Shown piece after piece: positions 8,907 to 17,733 of a stretch of DNA of 32,754 bases (positions within the stretch are counted from its first letter, which is position 1; each line of letters opens with the position of its first letter). Below the pieces are notes generated by a model, which was given only the letters and a program-made list of their open reading frames with translations, did no database searches and was not told the DNA's origin. Origin of the DNA: Enterobacter sp. GTDB lineage: Bacteria > Pseudomonadota > Gammaproteobacteria > Enterobacterales > Enterobacteriaceae. The DNA lies in the NCBI GenBank assembly GCA_022649305.1, contig JALCNW010000051.1:1-32754 (forward strand), given 5' to 3'. Position numbers and translations under genes: made by a program.

Positions 8907-9758
8907 GTGCTAATCATTGAAACCCTGCCGCTGCTGCGCCAGCACATTCGTCGCCTGCGTCAGGAAGGTAAACGCATCGCGCTGGTCCCGACCATGGGCA
9001 ATCTTCATGACGGCCATATGAAGCTGGTGGACGAGGCGAAAGCACGTGCGGACGTCGTGGTGGTCAGTATCTTTGTCAATCCGATGCAGTTTGACCGAGC
9101 GGACGATCTGGCGCGTTACCCTCGCACTCTGCAAGAAGACTGTGAGAAGCTCAATAAACGCCAGGTCGACTTCGTTTTTTCTCCCGCTCCGGAAGATATC
9201 TATCCGCAGGGAACAGAAGGCGCAACCTACGTCGAGGTACCGGGTATTTCGACCATGCTCGAAGGCGCCAGCCGCCCGGGACATTTCCGTGGCGTATCGA
9301 CCATCGTCAGCAAACTGTTCAACCTGGTACAACCAGACATTGCCTGCTTCGGCGAAAAAGATTTCCAACAGCTGGCGTTGATTCGCAAGATGGTGGCTGA
9401 CATGGGTTATGACATTGACGTGGTTGGCGTGCCTATTGTGCGTGCTAAAGATGGCCTGGCGCTGAGCTCCCGAAATGGTTACCTGACCGCCGATCAGCGC
9501 AAAATCGCGCCTGGATTGAGCAAAGTCATGAACGCCATGGCCGAACAGCTTAAGGCGCGCGAACTGACGCCAGAAGAAATTATCGCGCTCGCCGAGCAGG
9601 AGTTAAACGACAAAGGCCTGCGAGCTGACGACGTACAAATCCGTGATGGTGATACGCTGCTGGAGCTGTCCGACAGCAGCAAACGTGCGGTGATCCTGGT
9701 TGCCGCATGGCTTGGTCAGGCACGTCTCATCGACAATAAAGTGGTTGAACTGGCGTAG
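8907..9758 (+). CDS. panC: Pantothenate synthetase (pantoate-beta-alanine ligase), GTG start
   Basis: A 283-residue cytosolic ligase that condenses pantoate with beta-alanine using ATP, via pantoyl-adenylate. Visible motifs: [15 protein letters not shown], carrying the HIGH-like [22 protein letters not shown]; and the KMSKS-like [10 protein letters not shown]. The GTG at 8907 is chosen because AAGGAG (8894-8899) lies 7 nt upstream and the protein then begins [12 protein letters not shown] at exactly the E. coli length. Beta-alanine for the reaction comes from panD, the next gene on the same strand. The gap to panD is only 59 bp; E. coli carries rpnC there instead, read the other way. Confidence 0.97.
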   Translation: MLIIETLPLLRQHIRRLRQEGKRIALVPTMGNLHDGHMKLVDEAKARADVVVVSIFVNPMQFDRADDLARYPRTLQEDCEKLNKRQVDFVFSPAPEDIYPQGTEGATYVEVPGISTMLEGASRPGHFRGVSTIVSKLFNLVQPDIACFGEKDFQQLALIRKMVADMGYDIDVVGVPIVRAKDGLALSSRNGYLTADQRKIAPGLSKVMNAMAEQLKARELTPEEIIALAEQELNDKGLRADDVQIRDGDTLLELSDSSKRAVILVAAWLGQARLIDNKVVELA

Positions 9759-9817
9759 TTGTCTCATCCTCCCCTCGTCGAGAGGGGGTAACGCATGATG
9801 ATTAAAGGTAAAACGTA

Positions 9818-10198
9818 ATGATTCGCAAAATGCTGCAAGGTAAGCTTCACCGTGTGAAAGTCACTCAAGCGGACCTGCACTATGAAGGCTCCTGTGCCAT
9901 TGACCAGGATTTCCTCGATGCGGCCGGAATTCTCGAAAACGAAGCGATTGATATCTGGAACGTGACGAACGGTAAACGCTTTGCAACGTACGCTATTGCG
10001 GCTGAGCGTGGCTCTAAAATCATCTCCGTCAACGGTGCCGCCGCGCACTGTGCTGACGTCGGTGACATCGTGATTATCGCCAGCTTCGTGATGATGTCCG
10101 ATGAAGAAGCGCATCGCTGGCAGCCGAAAGTGGCCTATTTCGATGGCGACAACGACATGAAGCGTACTGCAAAGGCGATTCCTGTTCAGGTTGCCTGA
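9818..10198 (+). CDS. panD: Aspartate 1-decarboxylase proenzyme
   Basis: A 126-residue pyruvoyl enzyme that makes beta-alanine from aspartate for pantothenate synthesis. It is translated as a proenzyme that cleaves itself between G24 and S25 (HYEGSCAID), turning the serine into the catalytic pyruvoyl group; in E. coli this needs the PanZ (PanM) factor, not encoded here. Length and sequence match E. coli PanD nearly throughout. The 59-bp gap behind panC holds a weak hairpin (CCCCTC at 9771-9776 with GAGGGG at 9782-9787) but no T-tract, so read-through from panBC is plausible. The stop lies 3 bp from the convergent yadE stop. Confidence 0.98.
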   Translation: MIRKMLQGKLHRVKVTQADLHYEGSCAIDQDFLDAAGILENEAIDIWNVTNGKRFATYAIAAERGSKIISVNGAAAHCADVGDIVIIASFVMMSDEEAHRWQPKVAYFDGDNDMKRTAKAIPVQVA

Positions 10199-10201
10199 GT
10201 G

Positions 10202-11449
10202 CTACCCCTGCGGCTGATTACTGATCAGCCGCGACATTGTCTCCAGCGAATCCGTTCTTAAAATATACAAACGTTTCAGTAAGAAGGGATTATCCCCCGG
10301 CTTTACCTTCCCTTTCACCGTGGTGACTGCCATATGAAACCCGGCATCGTTCGCCGCTTTCACGGCTTTATCGTCATAGCCACCAAACGGATATGAGAGA
10401 TAAAGCACCCGCGGATTAAACTGCGCCAGCGCACGACGCGAGCGTTCAAAATCAAACAAAATCACATGATAGCTACGACTTAATAAAATCGGTTGCTTGT
10501 TTGCGTCCACTCGATGCAGAAAGTGGGTGTGCGACTGAATATCAAATACATCCTGTATCCCCTTCATCTCCGCCACGCTCATAAACTGCAACGATTTTGG
10601 GTCCCACTTTTGCGGATGCCCCTTGATACGCGAAGAAATAATAAAAGCCGTCGCATTAAAGCCGTACTCTTTGAGGATCGGATACGCATAGCGACTGACG
10701 GATTTAAGGCCATCATCAAAAGTGATCGCCACGGCGCGCGCGGGCAGGTTTATTTTATTGCGCACGTATCCTTCCAGCTGATACATCGTCAGGGTGCTGT
10801 AACCTTGATCGCGTAGCCAGGCCATCTGGTTGTTGAATGCACGTACGCTGGTGGTCGTCGAGGTATGGCGAAAACGCGTATTCTCTTCGTCACGCAAAAT
10901 ATGGTGATAGGTCAGTACCGGGATGCCTTTATCTTCCTGCGCGTCCAGACTGCTTATCCATGCCAGCCTGTTACCGATGCGAATTTGATACCAGGTTTGA
11001 TTCAAACGATCTTTGAGTTTGTTCAGGATCGGATAACGCAGGTTCGCACTGAGCGTTCCAAACGGCGCACTCCCACCGTTCGGGGCGTTAAACACCGGCG
11101 TATCTTTCCAGGTCAGTAAATTCTGGTTACTCAGCGGTTTGTTCAGATCGCCAAGGCTATCTTCAACACGCTGTTTCCCCTGCACCTTTTCCAGGTGGCC
11201 TTTATCGATAAAACCCGTACCAAAGCCGAAGCGGAATTCATAGTAGTCTGCCGACGTTGGCACCACGGCAATAATTTGCCCGGCGCGTACGTTCCCTACA
11301 TTGATGACGTTATTGCCCACCTGCGCCCAGATCGCCGCATCTTCGGTGGTTTGCATATATTGAGAAGGAAGACCTTGCTGACTTAACAAGCTGGCAGACG
11401 CGCCACCGGAAAGCAAAAGGAACAGCAGAAAGAAAACACGCATGAACAT
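10202..11449 (-). CDS. yadE: Exported polysaccharide deacetylase family protein
   Basis: A 415-residue protein with an N-terminal signal peptide (about residues 4-19, hydrophobic [15 protein letters not shown]), a middle domain resembling SH3-type modules (about 30-170), and a C-terminal NodB-type carbohydrate esterase domain. The first metal motif is TFDDG at 243-247. The second includes H307 and H312 (SHTHFLH), the same spacing as the PgaB metal histidines. The predicted place of action is the periplasm or envelope; the natural glycan is unknown. The start is either the ATG at 11449 or the one at 11443; neither has a strong ribosome site. It is preceded by its own candidate promoter and converges on panD. 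Confidence 0.9.
   Translation of the reverse strand: MFMRVFFLLFLLLSGGASASLLSQQGLPSQYMQTTEDAAIWAQVGNNVINVGNVRAGQIIAVVPTSADYYEFRFGFGTGFIDKGHLEKVQGKQRVEDSLGDLNKPLSNQNLLTWKDTPVFNAPNGGSAPFGTLSANLRYPILNKLKDRLNQTWYQIRIGNRLAWISSLDAQEDKGIPVLTYHHILRDEENTRFRHTSTTTSVRAFNNQMAWLRDQGYSTLTMYQLEGYVRNKINLPARAVAITFDDGLKSVSRYAYPILKEYGFNATAFIISSRIKGHPQKWDPKSLQFMSVAEMKGIQDVFDIQSHTHFLHRVDANKQPILLSRSYHVILFDFERSRRALAQFNPRVLYLSYPFGGYDDKAVKAANDAGFHMAVTTVKGKVKPGDNPFLLKRLYILRTDSLETMSRLISNQPQG
10211..10231. terminator. Hairpin at the panD/yadE convergent junction, inside the yadE coding end
   Basis: CGGCTGAT (10211-10218) pairs with ATCAGCCG (10224-10231) across a 5-nt loop. It overlaps the last codons of yadE and lies 13 bp after the panD stop. 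There is no T-tract on either strand, so it may protect or process the panD 3' end rather than act as a full intrinsic terminator. Confidence 0.45.
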
Positions 11450-11481
11450 GGGATAGTTGTCGGTACGAGAAAACAGCCGCT

Positions 11482-11509
11482 ATTGTAACAAAAGCGCCAT
11501 CAATACCAA
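11482..11509 (-). promoter_or_regulatory. Candidate sigma-70 promoter for yadE
   Basis: On the minus strand, TTGGTA (11509-11504) and TACAAT (11487-11482) are 16 bp apart, with TGT directly before the -10, an extended -10 feature. The predicted start of transcription is about 25 nt before the yadE start codon. It sits in the yadI-yadE gap, so yadE can be expressed apart from yadI. Confidence 0.5.
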
Positions 11510-11512
11510 CGT

Positions 11513-11953
11513 TTAATTCTTATACAGATCGTGAAGCAAGACAAAAGGCGGGTTTTTCTGCTGCTGGTGCCACAGACTGCTGACGCCAGGGATATTCTGG
11601 CCCACGATTTTATCGCGGAATTCAGCGCTGCTGACTAATTCACGCTGCAAATACATCATCTCCAGTAACCCGTAGTGAATACCCGAGATGACTTCACAGT
11701 TATCGTGCTTATGGCTCAATAATGCCGCCGCGCGATAAGGTGCAGCGCCAGATTTATCGGTAAGAAAGATAACCCCTTTCCCGGCATCGGTTTGGTGGAG
11801 GGCATCGCACATCATGCGACTTAACATATTGGTACTCAGACCACGCCAGTAATTGACGGCCTGGCATTGCGCCAACGGGCCAAATTTCTTTTCCAGGCGA
11901 TCAAGCATCACCTGGGCTTCGTCATCGTGACAGGTAATAACCCAACCTAGCAT
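11513..11953 (-). CDS. yadI: PTS EIIA component, mannose (EIIA-Man) family
   Basis: A 146-residue cytosolic protein of the EIIA-Man/PTS-EIIA type 4 fold. The expected phosphorylated histidine is H9 in MLGWVITCHDD, and the conserved GVIFLTDKSGAAPYRAAALLSHK core is present. It resembles E. coli YadI along its length. No EIIB, EIIC or EIID partner is encoded nearby, so it is an orphan: it may serve a distant permease or a regulatory role. AGGAGA sits 8 bp before the ATG at 11953. It is separated by a strong terminator from the yadGH exporter genes upstream and by a 63-bp gap from yadE downstream. Confidence 0.93.
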   Translation of the reverse strand: MLGWVITCHDDEAQVMLDRLEKKFGPLAQCQAVNYWRGLSTNMLSRMMCDALHQTDAGKGVIFLTDKSGAAPYRAAALLSHKHDNCEVISGIHYGLLEMMYLQRELVSSAEFRDKIVGQNIPGVSSLWHQQQKNPPFVLLHDLYKN

Positions 11954-12017
11954 AGTGTCTCTCCTTAGCAGGCGAGTAGTTTAGCGGGGTGAAGGTTCAT
12001 TGTCGGTGATAACAATC

Positions 12018-12055
12018 AAAAAAAATCATGCCCGGCGCTCATCATGCCGCCGGGC
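12018..12055 (-). terminator. Intrinsic terminator of the yadGH operon
   Basis: On the minus strand GCCCGGCG (12055-12048) pairs with CGCCGGGC (12037-12030) around a loop of about 10 nt. It is followed after four bases by eight T residues (12025-12018). It begins 8 bp after the yadH stop. Confidence 0.85.
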
Positions 12056-12062
12056 TGTGGTT

Positions 12063-12833
12063 TTAGGTACGCAGCCCACGTCCACGCTGAATCAGATACC
12101 AGCACAATGCATAGAACGCGATGATAAACACCACCAGCACCCCAACCGTCGTGAACAGCGGCACATCCGAAATACCGAGGAATCCAAAGCGGAATCCGCT
12201 GATCATGTAGACAATCGGGTTCAGATGCGACAGCGCCTGCCAGAACGGTGGCAGCAGCGTCAGCGAGTAGAAGACCCCGCCCAGATAGGTCAGTGGCGTC
12301 AGAACGAATGTTGGGATCAGGCTGATATCATCAAACGTTGTCGCAAACACGGCGTTCAGCAAACCCGCCAGTGAGAACAAAATGGCCGTCAGCAACAGGG
12401 TTAATCCGACAAACAGCCATGAATGTACCTGGAAGGGTACAAAGAATAGCGAAATCGCCGTGACCAAAATACCCACACACAGGCCACGCGCCACACCACC
12501 GCCAACGTAGCCCGCAATCACCACGTGCGTGGGTACCGGAGCAACCAATAGCTCTTCGATGTTGCGTTGAAACTTGGCGCTAAAGAACGACGATGCAACG
12601 TTCGCGTAAGCGTTAGTAATGACCGCCATCATAATCAGCCCCGGCACGATAAACTGCATGTAGGTAAAACCATGCATTTCGCCGATTCGGGAACCGATCA
12701 AGTTGCCAAAAATGATGAAGTAGAGCGTCATGGTGATCACCGGCGGTACCAGGGTTTGGATCCAGATGCGCATAAAGCGGTTGATCTCTTTGGCCCAAAT
12801 ACTTTTCAGCGCCACCCAATAAAGCTGCATCAT
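12063..12833 (-). CDS. yadH: ABC-2 type transporter permease
   Basis: A 256-residue integral membrane protein with about six hydrophobic segments, of the ABC-2 exporter permease family (as in drug, O-antigen or capsule exporters). The N terminus MMQLYWVALKSIWAKEINRFMRIW precedes the first helix (TLVPPVITMTLYFIIFGNLIG); the family signature region FVLTPLTYLGGVFYSLTLLP follows near residue 180. It matches E. coli YadH in length. Its start overlaps the end of yadG by 4 bp, so the two subunits are translationally coupled. The substrate is unknown; the family context allows a lipid, glycan or drug. Confidence 0.95.
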   Translation of the reverse strand: MMQLYWVALKSIWAKEINRFMRIWIQTLVPPVITMTLYFIIFGNLIGSRIGEMHGFTYMQFIVPGLIMMAVITNAYANVASSFFSAKFQRNIEELLVAPVPTHVVIAGYVGGGVARGLCVGILVTAISLFFVPFQVHSWLFVGLTLLLTAILFSLAGLLNAVFATTFDDISLIPTFVLTPLTYLGGVFYSLTLLPPFWQALSHLNPIVYMISGFRFGFLGISDVPLFTTVGVLVVFIIAFYALCWYLIQRGRGLRT

Positions 12834-13756
12834 GCCTGCTCTCCTCTTTTATCATGTACCAGCGAGACAAACAGCTCTTCGAGTCGGTTCGCTTTATTAC
12901 GCATACTTAATACCTGAATACCCTGCGCGCTCAATTGTGAAAACACGCTGTTAATGCCCTGCTCACGCAGGACTTCCACTTCCAGCGTCGAGGTATCCAC
13001 CAGACGATACTGATAGCCTTCGAGCTTAGGCAGCGGACTCTTAGCCGCCAGATCGAGAATAAAGGTTTCCGATTTCAGCTTGGACAGCAGGTTTTTCATC
13101 GAGGTGTTTTCCACCAGTTCACCATGCTGGATAATACCAATGTTACGGCACAGCATTTCTGCCTCTTCCAGATAGTGGGTGGTCAGGATGATGGTGGTGC
13201 CTTTGTCATTCAGATCTTTTAAAAAGCCCCACATTGAGCGGCGTAGTTCAATATCGACGCCCGCGGTAGGCTCATCAAGAATCAGCAGTTTGGGTTCATG
13301 CATCAGCGCACGGGCGATCATCAAACGGCGCTTCATGCCGCCAGACAGCATCCGCGCACGTTCATCACGTTTTTCCCACAGATCGAGCTGTTTCAGGTAT
13401 TTTTCGCTACGCTCCATGGCATCTTTACGCTCGACGCCATAATAGCCCGCCTGGTTCACCACGATTTGCTGAACGGTCTCAAACGGGTTGAAGTTAAACT
13501 CCTGCGGCACCAGCCCGAGCTGGCGCTTGGCATTCACGACGTCTTTTTCGAGATCGTAGCCAAACACCGCCACCTTGCCGGACGTTTTATTAACCAGTGA
13601 ACTGATAATGCCAATGGTGGTAGATTTACCTGCGCCGTTTGGCCCCAGCAGGGCGTAAAAATCCCCCGCTTCTACTTTCAGGTCGATCCCGCGCAACGCC
13701 TGAACGCCGCCGGAATAGACTTTTTTAAGCTGCTCAAGCTCCAGTGCAATTGTCAT
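12830..13756 (-). CDS. yadG: ABC transporter ATP-binding protein
   Basis: A 308-residue nucleotide-binding subunit. Walker A is GPNGAGKST at residues 38-46; Q-loop region LGLVPQEFNFNPFETV; ABC signature LSGGMKRRL; Walker B LLILDEPTAGVD; and the H-switch in ILTTHYLEEAE. The C-terminal 80 residues form the extension found in ABC-2 exporter ATPases. It matches E. coli YadG in length. With yadH it makes a two-gene exporter operon. The 107-bp gap to the divergent can gene must carry both promoters; a short dyad CACAC/GTGTG (13782-13794) lies there, without an assigned regulator. Confidence 0.95.
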   Translation of the reverse strand: MTIALELEQLKKVYSGGVQALRGIDLKVEAGDFYALLGPNGAGKSTTIGIISSLVNKTSGKVAVFGYDLEKDVVNAKRQLGLVPQEFNFNPFETVQQIVVNQAGYYGVERKDAMERSEKYLKQLDLWEKRDERARMLSGGMKRRLMIARALMHEPKLLILDEPTAGVDIELRRSMWGFLKDLNDKGTTIILTTHYLEEAEMLCRNIGIIQHGELVENTSMKNLLSKLKSETFILDLAAKSPLPKLEGYQYRLVDTSTLEVEVLREQGINSVFSQLSAQGIQVLSMRNKANRLEELFVSLVHDKRGEQA

Positions 13757-13863
13757 GAATTAAACTTACCTATAGTTCTGACACACGTTGTGTGGTTTCA
13801 ATAAAAGTCGAGTTACCCTATATTAGCGCAACGCAATTACTCGGTTACAGGTCGTTAACCTCT

Positions 13864-14526
13864 ATGAATGACATAGATACACTCATCAGCAACAATGCAC
13901 TATGGTCAAAAATGCTGGTAGAAGAGGATCCGGGGTTTTTCGAAAAACTGGCGCAAGCGCAGAACCCACGCTTTCTATGGATTGGATGTTCCGACAGCCG
14001 CGTCCCGGCTGAACGCCTGACCGGTCTTGAACCTGGCGAATTGTTCGTTCACCGTAACGTTGCCAACCTGGTGATTCACACCGATCTCAACTGTCTGTCC
14101 GTCGTCCAGTACGCGGTCGATGTACTCGAAGTTGAACATATCATTATTTGCGGCCACTACGGCTGCGGTGGCGTACAGGCTGCGGTCGAAAATCCAGAAC
14201 TGGGTTTGATCGATAACTGGCTGCTGCACATTCGCGATATCTGGTTCAAACATAGCTCACTGCTGGGCGAAATGCCGCAGGAGCGTCGACTTGATACCCT
14301 GTGTGAGCTCAACGTGATGGAACAGGTGTACAACCTGGGACACTCCACTATTATGCGTTCAGCCTGGAAGCGCGGGCAGAAAGTCTCGATTCACGGTTGG
14401 GCCTACGGTATTTCCGACGGATTACTGCGAAATCTGGAAGTGACGGCAACAAATCGCGAGACGCTGGAACAGCGCTATCGTCAGGGCGTTTCTAACCTGA
14501 CCAAAAACCACGCCAATCACAAATAA
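13864..14526 (+). CDS. can: Beta-class carbonic anhydrase
   Basis: A 220-residue cytosolic zinc enzyme that interconverts CO2 and bicarbonate, required for growth at air CO2 levels. Zinc ligands are C42 and D44 (WIGCSDSR), then H98 and C101 in ICGHYGCGG; this is the Type II beta-CA pattern, in which Asp can occupy the fourth zinc site. The N terminus [18 protein letters not shown] aligns with E. coli Can from the ATG at 13864; an upstream in-frame extension to 13792 covers the promoter region and is rejected. Upstream, TATATT at 13819-13824 is a possible -10 with a poor TTTCAA -35 17 bp before it. Sequence is almost identical to E. coli. Confidence 0.98.
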   Translation: MNDIDTLISNNALWSKMLVEEDPGFFEKLAQAQNPRFLWIGCSDSRVPAERLTGLEPGELFVHRNVANLVIHTDLNCLSVVQYAVDVLEVEHIIICGHYGCGGVQAAVENPELGLIDNWLLHIRDIWFKHSSLLGEMPQERRLDTLCELNVMEQVYNLGHSTIMRSAWKRGQKVSIHGWAYGISDGLLRNLEVTATNRETLEQRYRQGVSNLTKNHANHK

Positions 14527-14531
14527 CCGTT

Positions 14532-14556
14532 AAAAGCCGGGTTAACCCCGGCGATT
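14532..14556. terminator. Bidirectional terminator between can and hpt
   Basis: GCCGGG (14536-14541) pairs with CCCGGC (14547-14552). On the minus strand the stem is followed by TTTT (14535-14532 read as T), favouring termination of hpt; on the plus strand only ATTT follows. The two genes converge with 33 bp between their stops. Confidence 0.6.
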
Positions 14557-14559
14557 TAC

Positions 14560-15096
14560 CTACTCGTCGAGCAATACCACTTTGCCAACGTACGGCAGAT
14601 GGCGATAACGCTGGGCATAGTCAATGCCGTAACCCACCACGAACTCATCCGGGATCGAGAAACCGATAAATTCAACCGGCACGTCGACTTCACGGCGGGA
14701 TGGTTTATCCAGCAGCGTACAAATCGCCAGCGATTTTGGTCCGCGCAGGCTCAGGATTTCGCGCACTTTAGACAGCGTGTTACCGGAGTCGATAATGTCC
14801 TCGACGATCAACACATCTTTGCCGCGAATATCTTCATCCAGGTCTTTGAGGATTTTCACGTCACGCGTCGTCGACATGCCGCTGCCGTAGCTTGAAGCGG
14901 TCATAAAATCGACCTCGTGGGAAACCTGCACCTGACGGCACAGATCCGCCATGAACATGAACGAGCCGCGTAACAGACCCACCAGCACCATTTCGCTGCC
15001 GCTGTCTTTATAACGTTCGGTGATTTGACGACCCAATTCGGCGATACGCGCTTTGATCTCGTCTTCCGGGATCATCACTTCAACAGTATGTTTCAT
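14560..15096 (-). CDS. hpt: Hypoxanthine phosphoribosyltransferase
   Basis: A 178-residue purine salvage enzyme converting hypoxanthine (and less well guanine) plus PRPP to IMP. The PRPP-binding motif [14 protein letters not shown] and the flexible-loop region [15 protein letters not shown] are intact. The protein matches E. coli Hpt at full length, starting [13 protein letters not shown]. The ribosome site before the ATG at 15096 is weak (TTAGTAAT), also a feature of the gene's unusual leader. The 207-bp gap to divergent gcd must carry its promoter; I did not find a convincing pair of boxes for it on the minus strand. Confidence 0.98.
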   Translation of the reverse strand: MKHTVEVMIPEDEIKARIAELGRQITERYKDSGSEMVLVGLLRGSFMFMADLCRQVQVSHEVDFMTASSYGSGMSTTRDVKILKDLDEDIRGKDVLIVEDIIDSGNTLSKVREILSLRGPKSLAICTLLDKPSRREVDVPVEFIGFSIPDEFVVGYGIDYAQRYRHLPYVGKVVLLDE

Positions 15097-15222
15097 ATTA
15101 CTAACCGTATGATTTTAAAACCAATCTATCAACCCGATACAACCTGCGTCCGGCATTGATTCGCAAGTGAGGAAGTATACCAGCAAATGCATGCCGAAAA
15201 CGCATGAGTTGTTAAAAGCAAA

Positions 15223-15244
15223 TTTTGTGATTCCGATCACACTT
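15223..15244 (+). promoter_or_regulatory. CRP (cAMP receptor protein) binding site upstream of gcd
   Basis: The core TGTGATTCCGATCACA (15226-15241) is a perfect TGTGA-N6-TCACA dyad. Its N6 part coincides with the predicted -35 hexamer of the gcd promoter, so bound CRP should exclude RNA polymerase. This agrees with reported negative control of E. coli gcd by cAMP-CRP. The same site could also act toward hpt on the other strand. Confidence 0.8.
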
Positions 15245-15259
15245 GTTAATACCTATAAT
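15231..15259 (+). promoter_or_regulatory. gcd promoter
   Basis: A perfect TATAAT -10 (15254-15259) lies 17 bp downstream of TTCCGA (15231-15236), a poor -35 lying inside the CRP site. The predicted transcription start is near 15266, leaving a leader of about 38 nt. Confidence 0.6.
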
Positions 15260-15303
15260 ATATTGCTGACAAATAATTAACAAAACTGAAGAGTACATTT
15301 TCT

Positions 15304-17694
15304 ATGGCTGAAACAAAAACTCAACGGTCACGTCTACTGGTGACATTAACAGCGGCGTTCGCAGCTTTCTGCGCACTCTATCTGTTAGCCGGTGGCATTT
15401 GGCTGGTCGCATTAGGCGGCTCCTGGTACTACCCAATAGCGGGCCTGGTTATGATTGGTGTAACCGTTCTGCTGTTGCGTGGTAAACGCTCTGCACTGTG
15501 GCTTTACGCCGCATTGCTCCTCGCAACGATGATCTGGGGAGTCTGGGAAGTCGGCTTTGACTTCTGGGCGCTGACGCCGCGCAGTGACATTCTGGTCTTC
15601 TTTGGTGTCTGGCTGATTCTGCCATTCGTCTGGCGTCGCCTGTTCATTCCTTCCCGTGGTGCCGTTTCCGCGCTGGTCGTTGCTCTGCTCATCACGGGTG
15701 GCATCCTGACCTGGGCTGGATTTAACGATCCGCAGGAAGTAAAAGGCACACTGAGCGCCGAATCTACCCCTGCGGCGGCGATCTCTCAGGTTGCCGACGG
15801 CGACTGGCCTGCCTATGGACGTAACCAGGAAGGCCAACGTTATTCTCCGCTGAAGCAAATCAACGCGGATAACGTCAAAAATCTGAAAGAAGCCTGGGTG
15901 TTCCGCACTGGCGATCTGAAGCAACCCAACGATCCGGGCGAACTTACCAACGAAGTGACCCCCATCAAAGTGGGCGACATGCTTTACCTGTGTACGGCGC
16001 ACCAGCGTCTGTTCGCACTCGATGCTGCCACCGGTAAAGAAAAATGGCACTTCGATCCACAGCTGAATTCCAATCCTTCTTTCCAGCACATTACTTGTCG
16101 CGGCGTGTCTTATCACGAAGCCCGCGCGGATAATGCCAGCCCGGAAGTGATTGCGGATTGCCCGCGTCGCATCATGCTGCCGGTGAACGATGGCCGTCTG
16201 TTTGCGATCAACGCCGAAACCGGCAAGCTCTGCGAAACCTTTGCCAACAAAGGCATACTGAATCTACAGACCAACATGCCGAACACCACTCCGGGTCTGT
16301 ATGAGCCAACCTCACCGCCGATTATCACCGATACCACTATCGTGATTGCCGGTTCGGTCACGGATAACTTCTCCACTCGCGAAACCTCAGGCGTTATTCG
16401 TGGTTTTGACGTGAATACGGGCAAACTGCTGTGGGCCTTCGATCCGGGCGCGAAAGATCCAAACGCGATCCCATCGGATGAACACACCTTCACCTTTAAC
16501 TCGCCAAACTCCTGGGCACCGGCGGCGTATGACGCGAAGCTGGACCTGGTGTATCTGCCGATGGGCGTGACCACACCGGACATCTGGGGCGGTAACCGCA
16601 CGCCGGAACAGGAACGTTATGCCAGCGCTATCGTGGCGCTGAACGCGACGACCGGCAAACTGGCGTGGAGCTATCAGACGGTTCACCACGACCTGTGGGA
16701 TATGGACATGCCGTCTCAGCCGACGCTGGCGGACATCACCGTTAACGGCAAAACCGTGCCGGTGATTTATGCGCCGGCGAAAACCGGTAACATCTTCGTG
16801 CTGGACCGCCGTAACGGCGAGCTGGTGGTGCCTGCACCGGAAAAACCGGTTCCGCAAGGCGCGGCCAAAGGCGACTACGTTTCCAAAACGCAGCCGTTCT
16901 CTGACCTCAGCTTCCGTCCGAAGAAAGATCTGACCGGTGCGGACATGTGGGGCGCCACCATGTTCGATCAGCTGGTGTGCCGCGTGATGTTCCATCAGTT
17001 GCGCTATGAAGGTATCTTCACGCCGCCGTCCGAGCAAGGCACGCTGGTGTTCCCGGGTAACCTGGGGATGTTCGAATGGGGCGGGATTTCCGTTGACCCG
17101 AACCGTCAGGTCGCGATTGCTAACCCGATGGCGCTGCCGTTTGTCTCTAAGCTTATCCCTCGTGGTCCTGGTAACCCAATGGAGCAGCCGAAAGATGCGA
17201 AAGGCAGCGGTACCGAAGCCGGTATCCAGCCGCAATACGGCGTTCCGTTTGGCGTGACGCTGAACCCGTTCCTCTCTCCGTTTGGCCTGCCGTGTAAACA
17301 GCCTGCCTGGGGTTATATCTCCGCGCTGGATCTGAAAACCAATCAGGTTGTCTGGAAGAAACGTATTGGTACGCCACAGGACAGCATGCCGTTCCCGATG
17401 CCTGTACCGGTGCCGTTCAATATGGGTATGCCGATGCTCGGTGGCCCAATTTCTACCGCTGGTAATGTGCTGTTCATCGCGGCAACCGCAGACAACTACC
17501 TGCGCGCGTACAACATGACCAACGGTGAGAAGCTGTGGCAAGGCCGTCTGCCTGCGGGTGGACAAGCCACGCCGATGACCTATGAAGTGAATGGCAAGCA
17601 GTATGTTGTCATCTCAGCAGGTGGTCACGGTTCGTTTGGGACGAAGATGGGCGACTATATTGTCGCGTATGCTTTGCCGGACGACGCAAAATAA
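15304..17694 (+). CDS. gcd: Membrane-bound PQQ-dependent glucose dehydrogenase
   Basis: A 796-residue quinoprotein, identical in length to E. coli Gcd. It oxidises glucose to gluconolactone in the periplasm and passes electrons to ubiquinone. The first 150 residues carry five membrane helices; the rest is an eight-bladed PQQ-binding propeller with W-motif repeats (such as GDWPAYGRNQEGQRYSPLKQIN at about 166, and VHHDLWDMDMPSQPTL). The E. coli enzyme is made as an apoprotein because E. coli lacks PQQ synthesis; no pqq gene is in this window, so cofactor source is undecided here. Transcription probably starts at the CRP-overlapped promoter and ends at the hairpin directly downstream. Confidence 0.98.
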   Translation: MAETKTQRSRLLVTLTAAFAAFCALYLLAGGIWLVALGGSWYYPIAGLVMIGVTVLLLRGKRSALWLYAALLLATMIWGVWEVGFDFWALTPRSDILVFFGVWLILPFVWRRLFIPSRGAVSALVVALLITGGILTWAGFNDPQEVKGTLSAESTPAAAISQVADGDWPAYGRNQEGQRYSPLKQINADNVKNLKEAWVFRTGDLKQPNDPGELTNEVTPIKVGDMLYLCTAHQRLFALDAATGKEKWHFDPQLNSNPSFQHITCRGVSYHEARADNASPEVIADCPRRIMLPVNDGRLFAINAETGKLCETFANKGILNLQTNMPNTTPGLYEPTSPPIITDTTIVIAGSVTDNFSTRETSGVIRGFDVNTGKLLWAFDPGAKDPNAIPSDEHTFTFNSPNSWAPAAYDAKLDLVYLPMGVTTPDIWGGNRTPEQERYASAIVALNATTGKLAWSYQTVHHDLWDMDMPSQPTLADITVNGKTVPVIYAPAKTGNIFVLDRRNGELVVPAPEKPVPQGAAKGDYVSKTQPFSDLSFRPKKDLTGADMWGATMFDQLVCRVMFHQLRYEGIFTPPSEQGTLVFPGNLGMFEWGGISVDPNRQVAIANPMALPFVSKLIPRGPGNPMEQPKDAKGSGTEAGIQPQYGVPFGVTLNPFLSPFGLPCKQPAWGYISALDLKTNQVVWKKRIGTPQDSMPFPMPVPVPFNMGMPMLGGPISTAGNVLFIAATADNYLRAYNMTNGEKLWQGRLPAGGQATPMTYEVNGKQYVVISAGGHGSFGTKMGDYIVAYALPDDAK

Positions 17695-17699
17695 TAGCA

Positions 17700-17730
17700 A
17701 AACGGCAACGAAAGTTGCCGTTTAGTGTTT
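17700..17730 (+). terminator. Intrinsic terminator of gcd
   Basis: AAACGGCAAC (17700-17709) pairs with GTTGCCGTTT (17714-17723) around a GAAA tetraloop, followed by AGTGTTT. It begins 6 bp after the gcd stop. The A-rich left arm would let it work for cueO on the minus strand too. Confidence 0.8.
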
Positions 17731-17733
17731 ATT

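Noticed and set aside
9759..9817. A terminator between panC and panD
   Set aside because: The hairpin has a 6-bp stem and no T-tract.
16387..17565. Long minus-strand open frame opposite gcd (about 390 codons)
   Set aside because: His/Arg-rich antisense of a conserved gene, with no plausible start or homology.
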